A stretch of DNA of 64,000 nt from an uncultured Pirellulales bacterium (GTDB taxonomy: Bacteria; Planctomycetota; Planctomycetia; Pirellulales; Thermoguttaceae): positions 1-64,000 of the forward strand of contig CALLPE010000020.1 of the NCBI GenBank assembly GCA_938015445.1, given 5' to 3'. Both the position numbers and the translations under genes were made by a program. Positions 8,700-17,129 of this stretch are shown one piece after another. Positions within the stretch are counted from its first letter, which is position 1. Every line of letters begins with the position of its first letter. Below the pieces are notes generated by a model, which was given only the letters and a program-made list of their open reading frames with translations, did no database searches and had not been told where the DNA came from.

Positions 8700-10049
8700 C
8701 TACGTGCGGCCGCTCGAGAGTATCTGGGACACTGTAGCGATTACCTGTTGGGCCTCCGGGTCCAGCGACACATCGTGTTGCACTGCTTGCTGCAAGTCTT
8801 TGATTAGGCACCGATTTGAGCGAAACTCATCTTCCCCGATGATCAACGCTACCCGGAAACCGCGCCGGTCGGCGTACTTGAGTTGTTGGCCGAGCTTCTT
8901 CGGCTCCGGATAGACCTCGGCCCCGATCCCGGCGGCGCGCAGCGTGGCGGCCAAACGCAAGTAGTCGGGCAGGCGCTGGCTATCGAAGAACGCGATGAAC
9001 ACCGGAGCAGTGGCGGAAACCTTCTGCACCTTTCCCAGTTCTTCCATCGCTGCCAGTAGCCGGTCCAGTCCCAGCGATGCCCCGACGCCGGGCAATTGCA
9101 GGTCGGTGAACAGCTCGGCCAGGTTGTCATATCGGCCGCCCGAACATACGCTGCCGATGCCCGGCAGTTCGTCCAGATACGTCTCGTACACTGTTCCGGT
9201 GTAGTAATCCAGTCCGCGAGCGATCGACAGGTCCACCCGCACCCGCTGCTGCGGGACCCCGGCGGCCGACAGGGCGAGAATCATTTGCTGTAGTTGTTCT
9301 ATTCCGGCAAGCCCCTGCCGATTTTCGCGCAACAGCGCGGCCGCCTGGGCCAGCACTTGGTGGTTGTCGCCGGAGATTTCTCCCAGACTGAGGATTTGTT
9401 CGGCTTGTTGGGGGCTTGCGCCGGCGGTTTGGGTCATTTCGGCGACGACTTGCTGCCGCCCGACTTTCGCCAATTTATCCAGCGCCCGCAGCACCGCCGC
9501 CGAGCGATCGGCCAGCCCCAATAGTTCCAGAAACCCGTTCAGCACTTGTCGGTTGTTGAGCCGAATAGTGAACTCCGACAGACCCAGGGCTGCCAACAGG
9601 TCGTGGATCACCAATGCGATTTCGATGTCGGCCGCGATATTGCGGGTACCGATGATGTCGAAATCGCATTGCATGAACTCGCGGTACCGGCCGCGTTGGG
9701 TGTTTTCGCCCCGCCAAACCGTGGCGATGTGATAGCGCTTCAGCGGCGTGCCAAGTTGGCCGATGTGTTGTGCGGCGAAGCGGGCCAAAGGCACCGTCAG
9801 ATCGAAACGCAGGCCCACCCAGCGCCCCCCGTGGTCCTGGAAGCGGTAAAGCTGTTTGTCGGTCTCTTCGCCCCCCTTGCCCGAGAGGATATCGAGATAC
9901 TCCATGGCAGGGGTATCGATGGGGGCGTAGCCGTAGGAACGAAATACCCGCCGGGCGGTGTCAATCAGTTGTTCGCGAACGATCATCGTCTCCGGCAAGT
10001 AGTCGCGGAATCCTTTGAGCGTTCGCGGTTCTATTCGCGCTGCACACAT
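8700..10049 (-). CDS. hisS: Histidine--tRNA ligase
   Basis: The 449-residue product begins MCAARIEPRTLKGFRDYLPE. Class II aminoacyl-tRNA synthetase motifs are clear: motif 1 region (FRSYGYAPIDTPAMEYLD), motif 2 (YHIATVWRGENTQRGRYREF), the histidine-specific ARGLDYYTGTVYETYL and motif 3 (GASLGLDRLLAAM). A C-terminal anticodon-binding domain (VFIAFFDSQRLPDYLRLA) follows. It charges tRNA-His with histidine in the cytoplasm. The length is slightly above the usual 420-430 residues. A perfect 17-base direct repeat sits just upstream of the start (10061-10094) and separates the gene from its likely promoter. Confidence 0.97.
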   Translation of the reverse strand: MCAARIEPRTLKGFRDYLPETMIVREQLIDTARRVFRSYGYAPIDTPAMEYLDILSGKGGEETDKQLYRFQDHGGRWVGLRFDLTVPLARFAAQHIGQLGTPLKRYHIATVWRGENTQRGRYREFMQCDFDIIGTRNIAADIEIALVIHDLLAALGLSEFTIRLNNRQVLNGFLELLGLADRSAAVLRALDKLAKVGRQQVVAEMTQTAGASPQQAEQILSLGEISGDNHQVLAQAAALLRENRQGLAGIEQLQQMILALSAAGVPQQRVRVDLSIARGLDYYTGTVYETYLDELPGIGSVCSGGRYDNLAELFTDLQLPGVGASLGLDRLLAAMEELGKVQKVSATAPVFIAFFDSQRLPDYLRLAATLRAAGIGAEVYPEPKKLGQQLKYADRRGFRVALIIGEDEFRSNRCLIKDLQQAVQHDVSLDPEAQQVIATVSQILSSGRT

Positions 10050-10060
10050 GGTGCTCGATA

Positions 10061-10094
10061 ACCTTCGCTAAACTGCCACCTTCGCTAAACTGCC
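10061..10094. repeat. Perfect 17-base tandem duplication upstream of hisS
   Basis: Two identical 17-base units (10061-10077 and 10078-10094; core CTTCGCTAAACTGCC) lie 12 bases upstream of the hisS start codon. The unit was not noticed elsewhere in the window. Confidence 0.9.
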
Positions 10095-10188
10095 ATTAGA
10101 CTACCGCTTGGGCGGCAGTGTGGCATGGCTGGCCTGCCCAGCCGGGCATATAAGTGGCCGCTGGTGAACTGCAATTCAAGTCATAAAA

Positions 10189-10326
10189 GCATTGTCGGAC
10201 AAGCCCACTGTCTTACCAATTGAGAAACCTGTAGCAGGGCCTGACACTAACCAAAACCCAAAGAGTTTCACCTAGCCGCTGTCCTGGGCATAGAGCATCA
10301 GGAAAGGTCGTTTTGTTAGAGCCTCG
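10189..10326 (+). repeat. Dispersed intergenic element, copy A
   Basis: About 138 bases that align by eye, with only a few gaps, to 11424-11560 in the same orientation, and for the 3' half to the minus strand of 37011-37095. Shared blocks are TCGGACAAGCC, TTTCACCTAGCCGCTGTCC (variant in B), CCTGGGC and the end block AAAGGTCGTTTTGTTAGAG. No open frame is conserved between copies. It lies between hisS and the YkgJ-like gene. Confidence 0.7.
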
Positions 10327-10327
10327 T

Positions 10328-10361
10328 GTTGTTGGGGCCTGTAAGTTGTTGGGGCCTGTAA
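10328..10361. repeat. Perfect 17-base tandem duplication
   Basis: Two identical 17-base units (10328-10344, 10345-10361; core GTTGGGGCCTGTAA) directly follow copy A of the dispersed element. An imperfect 20-base pair with AAAAAACG cores follows at about 10383-10422. Confidence 0.88.
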
Positions 10362-10511
10362 AACGGCACACGTCCAAAGACGGCGGCAAAAAACGGGAGC
10401 ACGCGACAAAAAACGCCAACACACTTCCGAAAAGCTCAGCTAGTCGCACGTAGCTCGACTCAACGCTTACTGGCGCGGTGTGGGGCGCAGCGGCTGCTAG
10501 TCGAGGATCAG

Positions 10512-10985
10512 CTACCGGGCTGCGACTACAGTCGCTGTGGGCTTCGGTGTGCGAAAGCTCGCCGCGTCGCGCGGCCCAAGCACCGCTTCAGCGTATTCTT
10601 CGATCTGTTCGGCCGTCTCCCAATACTGCTCGTAAACCCAGTCGTCCGGATACTCGCAGTTGTCGGTGGCGTATTGACGGCAAATATTGGGGCGGCGCTC
10701 ATAAATGCCACACCGGTTATCATCCCTGAGATGTTTGCAGGGAGAATGAACCAACAGGTACCACCCCCCCTGTTCAGTGAAGACCGCAGCCCCGTAGTGC
10801 ATTAGGAACCAGCGGATGTAATCGAACTCCTGCCAAGTGGTGGGGGTTTCGATCTGCACCGCGAAGTAGCGGCAACACTTAGCCGTGCAGTATTCGCACA
10901 GCGACCTGCCGGGCGGCACTTCTGACCGCCTCGGTTTTGCGTGGGACGGTGAGCTACGGTTTGTGTTTGCCAGAACGTATTCCAT
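10512..10985 (-). CDS. YkgJ-like cysteine cluster protein
   Basis: The 157-residue product (MEYVLANTNRSS...) has a Cys-rich core LCEYCTAKCCRYFAVQIETP, followed by SPCKHLRDDNRCGIYERRP and CRQYATDNCEY. This arrangement of paired cysteines fits the YkgJ/UPF0153 'putative zinc- or iron-chelating' family (Fe-S or zinc binding proposed, function unknown). The start at 10985 is preferred over an upstream in-frame 11093, because the longer N-terminus is Arg-rich and lacks family similarity. No membrane segment seen. It is the most upstream gene of the minus-strand group with hisS, but about 460 bases of repeat-rich DNA separate them, so it is probably an independent transcript. Confidence 0.72.
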   Translation of the reverse strand: MEYVLANTNRSSPSHAKPRRSEVPPGRSLCEYCTAKCCRYFAVQIETPTTWQEFDYIRWFLMHYGAAVFTEQGGWYLLVHSPCKHLRDDNRCGIYERRPNICRQYATDNCEYPDDWVYEQYWETAEQIEEYAEAVLGPRDAASFRTPKPTATVVAAR

Positions 10986-11423
10986 GACCGCGACTTGCGG
11001 CGAGCCCCTACCGACCAACGCCGCCACGAGCCCCTGCCCAACGTTGTGCCGTGAACGCTTTGCCACAGCGGGCCTCCGCCTTGGCTGTAACAAATCCCCA
11101 GATTACCACAACCGCCGGAAAACTTGAAGCCGCCGTCTGTGCGACTCGGCCGGTGCTCGTGAGGGTTGAGAAGCTTGGCACGCTCCCAGCAGTTGCGTCA
11201 GAGTGCCGAAATGTATTTGGCAATGCCAGAACAATTCGTTTTGCCGGGCCAGCCAGCATGCACGGCTGAATTGCCCGGCCATGTATATCAATACCAGCTA
11301 TGTATATCAATTACGGTGGCGGGGCTGGTTTGCCCAGCCGTGCGTCTAAATCGGGATGAGACGGCTGGCTTGCCCAATCGTGTTTCTCAGTCGCCCGGGG
11401 TAAGCTACACCCACGTGATTACG

Positions 11424-11560
11424 GCAGAATCGGACAAGCCGGCAATGGCACTCAACTGGGAAATCTGCAATAGGCTGTAACACCGAACAAGGCCCAACAA
11501 AGGTTTAACCGGCCGCTTTCCTGGGCGTGGAGTAACAGTAAAGCTGGTGTGATATGAGCC
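11424..11560 (+). repeat. Dispersed intergenic element, copy B
   Basis: Diverged copy of the element at 10189-10326, same orientation. Collinear blocks are ATCGGACAAGCC, TCAACTGGGAAATCTGCA, CCGGCCGCTTTCCTGGGCG and a more diverged end (AGTAAAGCTGGTGTGATATG). Matches are spread along the full length, which argues against chance. Confidence 0.65.
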
Positions 11561-11587
11561 TTATTTATTCGTCGTGCTAGGGCGTTC

Positions 11588-11616
11588 TGTGGTTTGCTAC
11601 GAAGCGGCGGTATAAT
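11588..11616 (+). promoter_or_regulatory. Candidate sigma-70-like promoter for carA
   Basis: A perfect TATAAT at 11611-11616 stands in a G+C-rich region, with only a weak -35 match (TGTGGT, 11588-11593) at 17-base spacing. If real, the carA leader RNA would be about 340 bases. The -10 is strong; the -35 and the assignment are inference. Confidence 0.35.
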
Positions 11617-11768
11617 GAAAAGGCCGCCGCGCTGTCAAATGCGGACTTGCGGCGGGTTTGATGCCGGATGACTGTCGCAGTCAGCCGCCGACACGAATCG
11701 GCCGACCGGGCCGCGGCGCCGCGACAAGCCAGGTGCCGTGTTAATGACTAGGCAAACTGCGAAGGCGC

Positions 11769-11803
11769 AAAAAAACAGGCCCCTGCTCGCCGGTACAGGG
11801 GCC
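11769..11803 (-). terminator. Rho-independent terminator facing left, upstream of carA
   Basis: On the minus strand a perfect 8-bp G+C stem (GGCCCCTG / CAGGGGCC, 11796-11803 with 11778-11785, 10-base loop) is followed after two bases by seven T (11769-11775). No minus-strand gene that it would end is recognised between here and carA. Confidence 0.65.
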
Positions 11804-11960
11804 CTCGGTTTAGGCTGTCCGAACGCAACCGGAAAAATCGCCCTGTTGCGTCGGAAGACCCACAGCCGTTACAAGAGCTATCGGGCTGGATTACAATGCA
11901 ACTTTAGAGCGGCCGGGTTTGCAGTGGTACTGTGTGCCCTGCTGCCCGAGATTTGTACTG

Positions 11961-13094
11961 ATGAACTCAACGCAACCTGCAAAGCTTGCCTTGGAAGATG
12001 GGACGGTCATGACCGGCATCTCGTTCGGCGCGCCGGGGGAAGTCGTCGGCGAGGTGTGCTTCAATACGTCGATGAGCGGTTATCAGGAAATCTTGACCGA
12101 TCCGAGCTACCGCGGGCAGATCGTCGCCATGACGGCGCCGCAAATTGGCAACTACGGAGTGAATGCCGAAGATGTGGAGAGTTTACGGCCGCAACTTTCG
12201 GGTTTTATAGTGCGGGAACTTAGTCGCCGGGTGAGCAACTATCGGGCCGAGGGCCACCTGCACAGCTATTTGCTGCGCCACGGCGTTGTGGCCATGCAAG
12301 GCATCGATACCCGCGCGCTTGTCCGCCGGATAAGAATCCACGGTGCGCTGCGGGGCGTGCTTTCCACAAACGATTTGAACGACGAGAGTCTGGTAGCCAA
12401 GGCCCGGGCCTCGCCTGGTCTGATCGGCCGCGATTTGGCCCGCGAAGTGGCCCCAAAGCACGAATCGCGTTGGGACCAACCGGTTCACTCTTTGGTGCGC
12501 TTGGATGGCGCCATAGCCGCCGAGCTTCCGCCAGACGCTCCGCATGTGGTCGCCCTGGACTACGGCATGAAGTGGAATATCGCCAGGCAGTTGCGTAGTG
12601 TAGGGTGTCGGGTAACGGTGTTGCCAGGCACTGCCACGGCAGAAGAGGTGCTGGCCCACCGCCCCGACGGCGTGCTGCTGTCCAATGGCCCAGGCGATCC
12701 GGCTCCGCTGGTTTACGCCCACAAGACTATTTTTGAACTGCTGGGCAAAAAGCCGATATTCGGCATCTGTTTGGGGCATCAGCTTTTGGCGTTGGCTTGC
12801 GGGGCGAAGACGTACAAGCTGAAGTTCGGCCACCGCGGCGCGAACCAACCGGTACTTAATCGGCTGACCGGCCGGGTAGAGATAACCTGTCAGAACCACG
12901 GATTTGCCGTGGCCGAGGAGGGGTTGCCCCGAGAGCTGGAAATCACTCATATCAACCTTAACGATGGCACGATAGAGGGGTTGCGTCATCGCCGACAGCC
13001 GGCCTTCTCGGTGCAGTATCACCCGGAGGCCTCGCCCGGACCGCACGATAGCCAATATCTGTTTACCAGTTTTCGGGAGATGTTGGGCAAATAG
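11961..13094 (+). CDS. carA: Carbamoyl-phosphate synthase small subunit
   Basis: The 377-residue product ([19 protein letters not shown]) is the glutamine amidotransferase subunit of carbamoyl-phosphate synthase. It supplies ammonia for pyrimidine and arginine synthesis. The N-terminal CPSase small domain ([34 protein letters not shown]) precedes a class I glutaminase domain with LSNGPGDP, nucleophile Cys in [13 protein letters not shown], and His/Glu in [10 protein letters not shown]. The length is typical. An open frame reaches back to 11919, but 11961 matches family N-termini. The large subunit gene is not adjacent; the next gene is unrelated. Confidence 0.96.
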   Translation: MNSTQPAKLALEDGTVMTGISFGAPGEVVGEVCFNTSMSGYQEILTDPSYRGQIVAMTAPQIGNYGVNAEDVESLRPQLSGFIVRELSRRVSNYRAEGHLHSYLLRHGVVAMQGIDTRALVRRIRIHGALRGVLSTNDLNDESLVAKARASPGLIGRDLAREVAPKHESRWDQPVHSLVRLDGAIAAELPPDAPHVVALDYGMKWNIARQLRSVGCRVTVLPGTATAEEVLAHRPDGVLLSNGPGDPAPLVYAHKTIFELLGKKPIFGICLGHQLLALACGAKTYKLKFGHRGANQPVLNRLTGRVEITCQNHGFAVAEEGLPRELEITHINLNDGTIEGLRHRRQPAFSVQYHPEASPGPHDSQYLFTSFREMLGK

Positions 13095-13119
13095 TGTTCG
13101 CTCCCGGGCGAGTGTTTCG

Positions 13120-13143
13120 AGGCAGCAGGCGTTTTCTGCCTTT
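13120..13143 (+). terminator. Weak terminator-like hairpin after carA
   Basis: AGGCAG (13120-13125) pairs with CTGCCT (13136-13141) and is followed by a short T run. It lies 26 bases past the carA stop; the stem is short, so this is tentative. Confidence 0.3.
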
Positions 13144-13279
13144 GGGAAAAACGGCGGCTAGGCCGGAAACATCGGGCGCAAGCTAAGCCGAGCCGCCTCC
13201 AGCGGCTGTGACGCTGGCCGTGGCTGTTCTGGACACGGCTTACCGTGGTTTGCTCGCCTGTATTGCTCGAAAGACGATC

Positions 13280-16231
13280 ATGCCGGAAAACTTCGATCCT
13301 TATTACACTTGGTTGGCAATTCCGCCTGAAGAACAGCCGCCAGACTATTACCGTCTGCTGGGCGTGCCGCGGTTCGAGTCCAACCCGGACGTGATCACCC
13401 ACGCTGCCGACCAGCGCTCCAAGCACTTGCGTACTTTCCAGACAGGCAAGCACTGGCGGCTGTCGCAGAAACTGCTCAACGAGGTGACCAGTGCCAAGCT
13501 GTGCCTACTGAACCCGGAAAAAAAGGCCCAGTACGACGAACAACTGCGCCGCCAGCTCGCCGCCCAAGCGCCCAAGCCCGCACCCCCGAAACGCGCTACA
13601 GCCCCAGTCCAGCGCGTCAGCGAAGCAGAATCGCAGTCCGACCAGCCGGTTGCGGCTGGCCCAGAACGGCCGTCTGGGGAACTTGCCGAGTTTGCCGCCG
13701 CGGACCGGAAGCCGTCCACCAGCGGCGGTAAACCGCGATCCGGGACGTTTTACCGGCGGCAGTTGAAACTGATCTTTGCAGTGGCCGGATGTGGGGCGGC
13801 AGCAGTGGCCCTTTTGGCAGTGGTGCTGGCGGTGACAAGCCCCACGGCCGGCCCGGCGCCGGAAGAACAGTCCTCGCAGGCAGCCGCTACCTTGGTGTTC
13901 GATATTCCCGAGGCGGAGCGCAAAGATGTAAAGCTCACTGTCGGTGGAAAACCAGTGGTGGTTCCCCCTGCCGGCCCCATCACGTACCAATGTCAGCCGG
14001 GCGAGCATCGCATAGTTGCTGCCCGCGAGGGTTATCTGCCAGATGTCCAGCAACTTACGATCAACGGGGGCGAAACACGCACTGTAGCACCGCGTTGGCA
14101 ACGCCGTCCGCAACTGGTATTGGAGTGGCCCCAGCACGAGCGACAGACACCGCGCGTGGAAATCGACGGGCAGACGCACGATATTCCCGCCGACTCCGGT
14201 GCGGAGGCGATAACGTTGACCGTCGAGCCAGGCAAGCATCGTGTAAAGCTGTTTCGGCAAGGACACGAGCCGTTTGAACTGGAGCTGACCGTTGCTGCCG
14301 GTCAGGAGGTGCGTATCCGTCCGGTGTGGCGTCCGCTGGAGTATGTCGCGGGCGGTCCCGGCAGCCAGCCTAACGGCTTGACCGATCAGGCAAATAAATC
14401 CGCAGACCAAACACAGATGACACCCAGCCAGCCTTCCGAACCCGCGGAGCCGGCAACGCCTCAGCCGGTTTTACGCCGGGCGATTCCCAGCTCGGTGGAA
14501 ATCGCCCAAGCGGAAGAAAAACTTTCGGCTACGGTGACGATTCCTTCCGCTGCGCAGCCGGGTGAAAAAAGGCGGCTAGCGTACGAGCTGTTTGGGCTGG
14601 GCATGGGGATCGTAGATAGTCCTGCGGAGCAGTTCGTGCTTTTGAAAAAGTCGATGGAGGCGGCCGCCGATGCCGGAGAGGTGACGCTGGCCGCGCGGGC
14701 GGCAGATGAGCTTGCGGCGCGGTTCGATTTCGACCCGCTGCCGGCAAAGCAGCAGATTCTTGCGGCTGTGGCGCCGGCGGCCAACGATTCTGCCAAGATC
14801 AAGCAGTTTGTAGAGTTTGCCGAGTCGGTGATAGACTCCGCGCTTTCTCAGGCCCGCTTCGACGCGGCTGCGGAAGCCGCTGCTGCTGCCAACAACGTAT
14901 GTCAACGCGCCCAGGGAAAGCCGTTCCGCAAGCTGGTGCGCGATCGGATCGAGGAGATACCCAAACTGCAAGCGTGGTGGCAACAGCAAGTGCGGCCAGC
15001 TTTAGAGGTGCTGCGCGAAAAGCCGGATGACCCAGATGCCAACCTGACCGTCGGAGTTTGGTACGCTCTGAAGCTGTGCGATTGGGAACAAGGATTGCCG
15101 TATCTGGCACGCTGCGGCGACCAAGCGTTGCGTAAGCTGGCTGAACAGGAGATCAACTCTCCGCCGGTCGAACCGGCCGAACAACTCAAACTGGCCGACG
15201 CTTGGTGGGACCTGGCCCAGCAGCGAAAGGACCACAAAGAGGCCGACTCGTTGCGGCTACACGCGGCTACTTGGTACGAGCCGGTGCAACCGCTGCATCT
15301 GAGTGCTGTCCGCGGTCTGAGCACGCTCGATCAGTTGCGGCTCGACAAACGCATGGCCGACGTGGCACGGCTGGAGCGACCCCTGCCCCGCAACAGCCGC
15401 GTACCACGGGTCATCGAGAACTCGCTGGGAATGAAACTGGTGCTCATCTCGGCCGGCGAGTTCGACATGGGCAGCTCGCAAGCCGAAATCGATGCCCTGC
15501 TCAAAGAGGCCGCCGCCCGAAACGCCAATCCTGCTTACCTCCGCAACATCACTAGCGAAGGGCCGCAACACCGGGTACGAATCAGCAAGCCGTTCTACAT
15601 CGGCATGTACGAGGTCACCCAGGGCCAGTTCATCGAGTTCTTGGAGCTGAAGCTCGAAGGGCCGACAAGCCACGAGCCGGTGACTTCCGACGAGCTGAAG
15701 GCCCGCTTTCGCGCTTCGCCAGCCGCACGGCTGCCGATTAGCGCCAGCTTCAGCCAGGCGCAGGGGTTCTGCCAGCAATTAAGCAATTTGCCGGCCGAAA
15801 AACAACGCGGTTTGGTGTATCGCTTGCCCACCGAGGCCGAATGGGAGTACGCCTGCCGCGCCGGCAGTGGCAGCCGCTTCTCGTTTGGCGATGGCGAGGC
15901 GGCGCTATCGGAATTCGCTTGGTACGCCGCCAATTCGTCTGGCCGCGCACAGGCGGTCGGAACAAAACGCCCTAATCCCTGGGGACTGTACGACATGCAC
16001 GGCAACCTGCCCGAATGGTGCGCCGACCTGTTCGGCCACGAGTATTACCGGCACTCGCCTGCGGTAGATCCGCGTGGACCGACAACCGGTTCGCCTTCGC
16101 CGACAGCTCGGGTAGTCCGCGGCGGCGGATATGCCTCTGAAGCCTTCCAGTGCCGCTCGGCAGCGCGCGATTTCCGCCCGGAAGAAGCCGGACAAGGCGA
16201 CGTCGGATTCCGCGTCGTGTGCGCCAGGTAA
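13280..16231 (+). CDS. Membrane protein with J-like N-terminus, PEGA-like repeats and SUMF1/FGE domain
   Basis: The 983-residue product begins MPENFDPYYTWLAIPPEEQP. Residues 1-100 form a J-like region (PDYYRLLGVPRFESNPDVI, LLNPEKKAQYDEQL) without an HPD tripeptide. A Pro/Ala-rich linker and one membrane helix (about 163-188, AVAGCGAAAVALLAVVLAVT) follow. Two PEGA-like beta repeats (about 205-345) and a long Ala-rich helical middle come next. The C-terminal formylglycine-generating-enzyme-like domain (about 710-983) has NSLGMKLVLISAGEFDMGSS, YRLPTEAEWEYACRAG and RVVRGGGY. The catalytic cysteine pair of true FGE is not evident: the end reads GGGYASEAFQCRSAARD. The domain probably serves in binding or scaffolding. 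The start at 13280 follows family N-termini; the open frame upstream to 13208 is not supported. Confidence 0.85.
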   Translation: MPENFDPYYTWLAIPPEEQPPDYYRLLGVPRFESNPDVITHAADQRSKHLRTFQTGKHWRLSQKLLNEVTSAKLCLLNPEKKAQYDEQLRRQLAAQAPKPAPPKRATAPVQRVSEAESQSDQPVAAGPERPSGELAEFAAADRKPSTSGGKPRSGTFYRRQLKLIFAVAGCGAAAVALLAVVLAVTSPTAGPAPEEQSSQAAATLVFDIPEAERKDVKLTVGGKPVVVPPAGPITYQCQPGEHRIVAAREGYLPDVQQLTINGGETRTVAPRWQRRPQLVLEWPQHERQTPRVEIDGQTHDIPADSGAEAITLTVEPGKHRVKLFRQGHEPFELELTVAAGQEVRIRPVWRPLEYVAGGPGSQPNGLTDQANKSADQTQMTPSQPSEPAEPATPQPVLRRAIPSSVEIAQAEEKLSATVTIPSAAQPGEKRRLAYELFGLGMGIVDSPAEQFVLLKKSMEAAADAGEVTLAARAADELAARFDFDPLPAKQQILAAVAPAANDSAKIKQFVEFAESVIDSALSQARFDAAAEAAAAANNVCQRAQGKPFRKLVRDRIEEIPKLQAWWQQQVRPALEVLREKPDDPDANLTVGVWYALKLCDWEQGLPYLARCGDQALRKLAEQEINSPPVEPAEQLKLADAWWDLAQQRKDHKEADSLRLHAATWYEPVQPLHLSAVRGLSTLDQLRLDKRMADVARLERPLPRNSRVPRVIENSLGMKLVLISAGEFDMGSSQAEIDALLKEAAARNANPAYLRNITSEGPQHRVRISKPFYIGMYEVTQGQFIEFLELKLEGPTSHEPVTSDELKARFRASPAARLPISASFSQAQGFCQQLSNLPAEKQRGLVYRLPTEAEWEYACRAGSGSRFSFGDGEAALSEFAWYAANSSGRAQAVGTKRPNPWGLYDMHGNLPEWCADLFGHEYYRHSPAVDPRGPTTGSPSPTARVVRGGGYASEAFQCRSAARDFRPEEAGQGDVGFRVVCAR

Positions 16232-16293
16232 CTTGGGGCTGTGCTTGCGGCCATGCCCGCAGAGTTCAGTGCCGCTTGCGGACCGGCAGAGCA

Positions 16294-16659
16294 TTATCTT
16301 TCGCTTGGCGGTGGGCAGGGTCGATTCCGCGCGTCCACGTACACGGTCCTGGCGCGGATTGTCCGCGCTTTGTCCTCCGATACCACCATGAAGCCGAGGA
16401 TAATCACCTGGTCGCCAACCGATCCCAGCCGCGCCGCCGGTCCGTTGAGCATCACCGTGCCCGAACCCGCTGGTGCCTCGATCACGTAGGTAACCAGCCG
16501 TTTGCCGTTGTTGAGATTCAGTACGTGGACTTGTTCGCCGGGCAGCAGATCGGCTTCGCGCAGCAGATCGCCGTCGATGGCGATGCTCCCCTCGTAATTC
16601 AACTCGGTGCCAGTCAGCGTGGCCCGATGTATCTTGCTCTTGAGCATGATCCGTTGCAC
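16294..16659 (-). CDS. panD: Aspartate 1-decarboxylase
   Basis: The 121-residue product is PanD, the pyruvoyl enzyme making beta-alanine for pantothenate and coenzyme A. The family signature is clear: MLKSKIHRATLTGTELNYEG then SIAIDGDLL, where self-cleavage at the Gly-Ser bond produces the pyruvoyl group. Further matches are VHVLNLNNGKRLVTYVIEA, LNGPAARL and GDQVIILGF. I choose GTG 16659 (QRIMLKSK after it) because GGGAG lies about 9 bases upstream and the N-terminus then matches known PanD proteins; ATG at 16674 or 16680 is possible. The C-terminus is extended and Arg/Pro-rich. It converges on the J-like/FGE gene with 62 bases between. Confidence 0.93.
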   Translation of the reverse strand: MQRIMLKSKIHRATLTGTELNYEGSIAIDGDLLREADLLPGEQVHVLNLNNGKRLVTYVIEAPAGSGTVMLNGPAARLGSVGDQVIILGFMVVSEDKARTIRARTVYVDARNRPCPPPSER

Positions 16660-16680
16660 GACATGTTCTCCCATCAGCAC

Positions 16681-17129
16681 CTTTAGAAAACTTTAGCATG
16701 ATCGCGGCACGGCCCATTGGCAACGGGCGATGTCCATTGCGCACCACCTAAAAGTGGTATAGAACGGGCGTTTATACGCGGGAAGTTTCTAGCAGCAGTG
16801 TTTCCGGTGGGGCGGGCTGGCGCATGCGTGTTGGCAGGAGCGTGTGTTACAAGGAGTGCATGTTGGCAGAAGTGCGTGTTGGCCCAGTAGTGTGTTGCAG
16901 TAGGTGCGTGTTGCAGTAGGTGCGTGTTGCAGGGACATGGAAGTGATACAATTTGGTAGTTGTTAGCGCGTGCGCGGGTAAAAGGTTCGGCGCCTTACGT
17001 CTGGCGCCGCCGGCCGCCGGCTTGTCGCCTGCGGGAATGATCGCGCCAAAGCGGCATCGGGCCGGCTGAGTCGGGCAGTCGGCCCCGTACGACAGTCTTC
17101 GGCCTATCAAGCTTCCTTGGGGTAACCTT
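16681..17129. other. Gap between panD and the cysteine hydrolase
   Basis: No gene seen. It holds the 16-base tandem array at 16826-16937 and must contain the divergent promoters of panD and the hydrolase, which I could not assign. Confidence 0.6.
16826..16937. repeat. Seven-copy 16-base tandem array
   Basis: Six full 16-base units and one partial unit start at 16826, 16842, 16858, 16874, 16890, 16906 and 16922, with consensus GYGTGTTGSMRKAGKT. The last three are nearly identical (core GTGTTGCAGTAGGT) and the left ones are more diverged. Confidence 0.85.

Larger units (their letters stand above)
10986..11960. other. Long gap between the YkgJ-like gene and carA
   Basis: No gene is supported; open frames here are short and lack family features. 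It holds a roughly 40-base direct repeat (11323-11362 and 11363-11400, cores GGCTGG and TTGCCCA), a duplicated TATGTATATCAAT (about 11281-11311), copy B of the dispersed element (11424-11560), a candidate promoter (11588-11616), a 7-bp hairpin (11624-11655) and a minus-facing terminator (11769-11803). Confidence 0.7.

Noticed and set aside
10190-10240. tRNA-like D-arm on the minus strand
   Set aside because: TCAATTGGTAAGAC resembles a D-arm, but no acceptor stem, anticodon arm or TTCRA loop follows.
10213-10449. 78-residue minus-strand open frame
   Set aside because: It overlaps the dispersed element and a 17-base duplication, and has no family features.
11738-12223. 161-residue plus-strand open frame upstream of carA
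   Set aside because: It crosses the terminator hairpin and overlaps carA in another frame.
12183-13055. Minus-strand open frame over carA
   Set aside because: carA motifs are complete on the plus strand and the opposite frame has no recognisable domain.
13280-16231. Active formylglycine-generating enzyme
   Set aside because: The catalytic cysteine pair is not evident and the domain is fused to PEGA-like and J-like parts.
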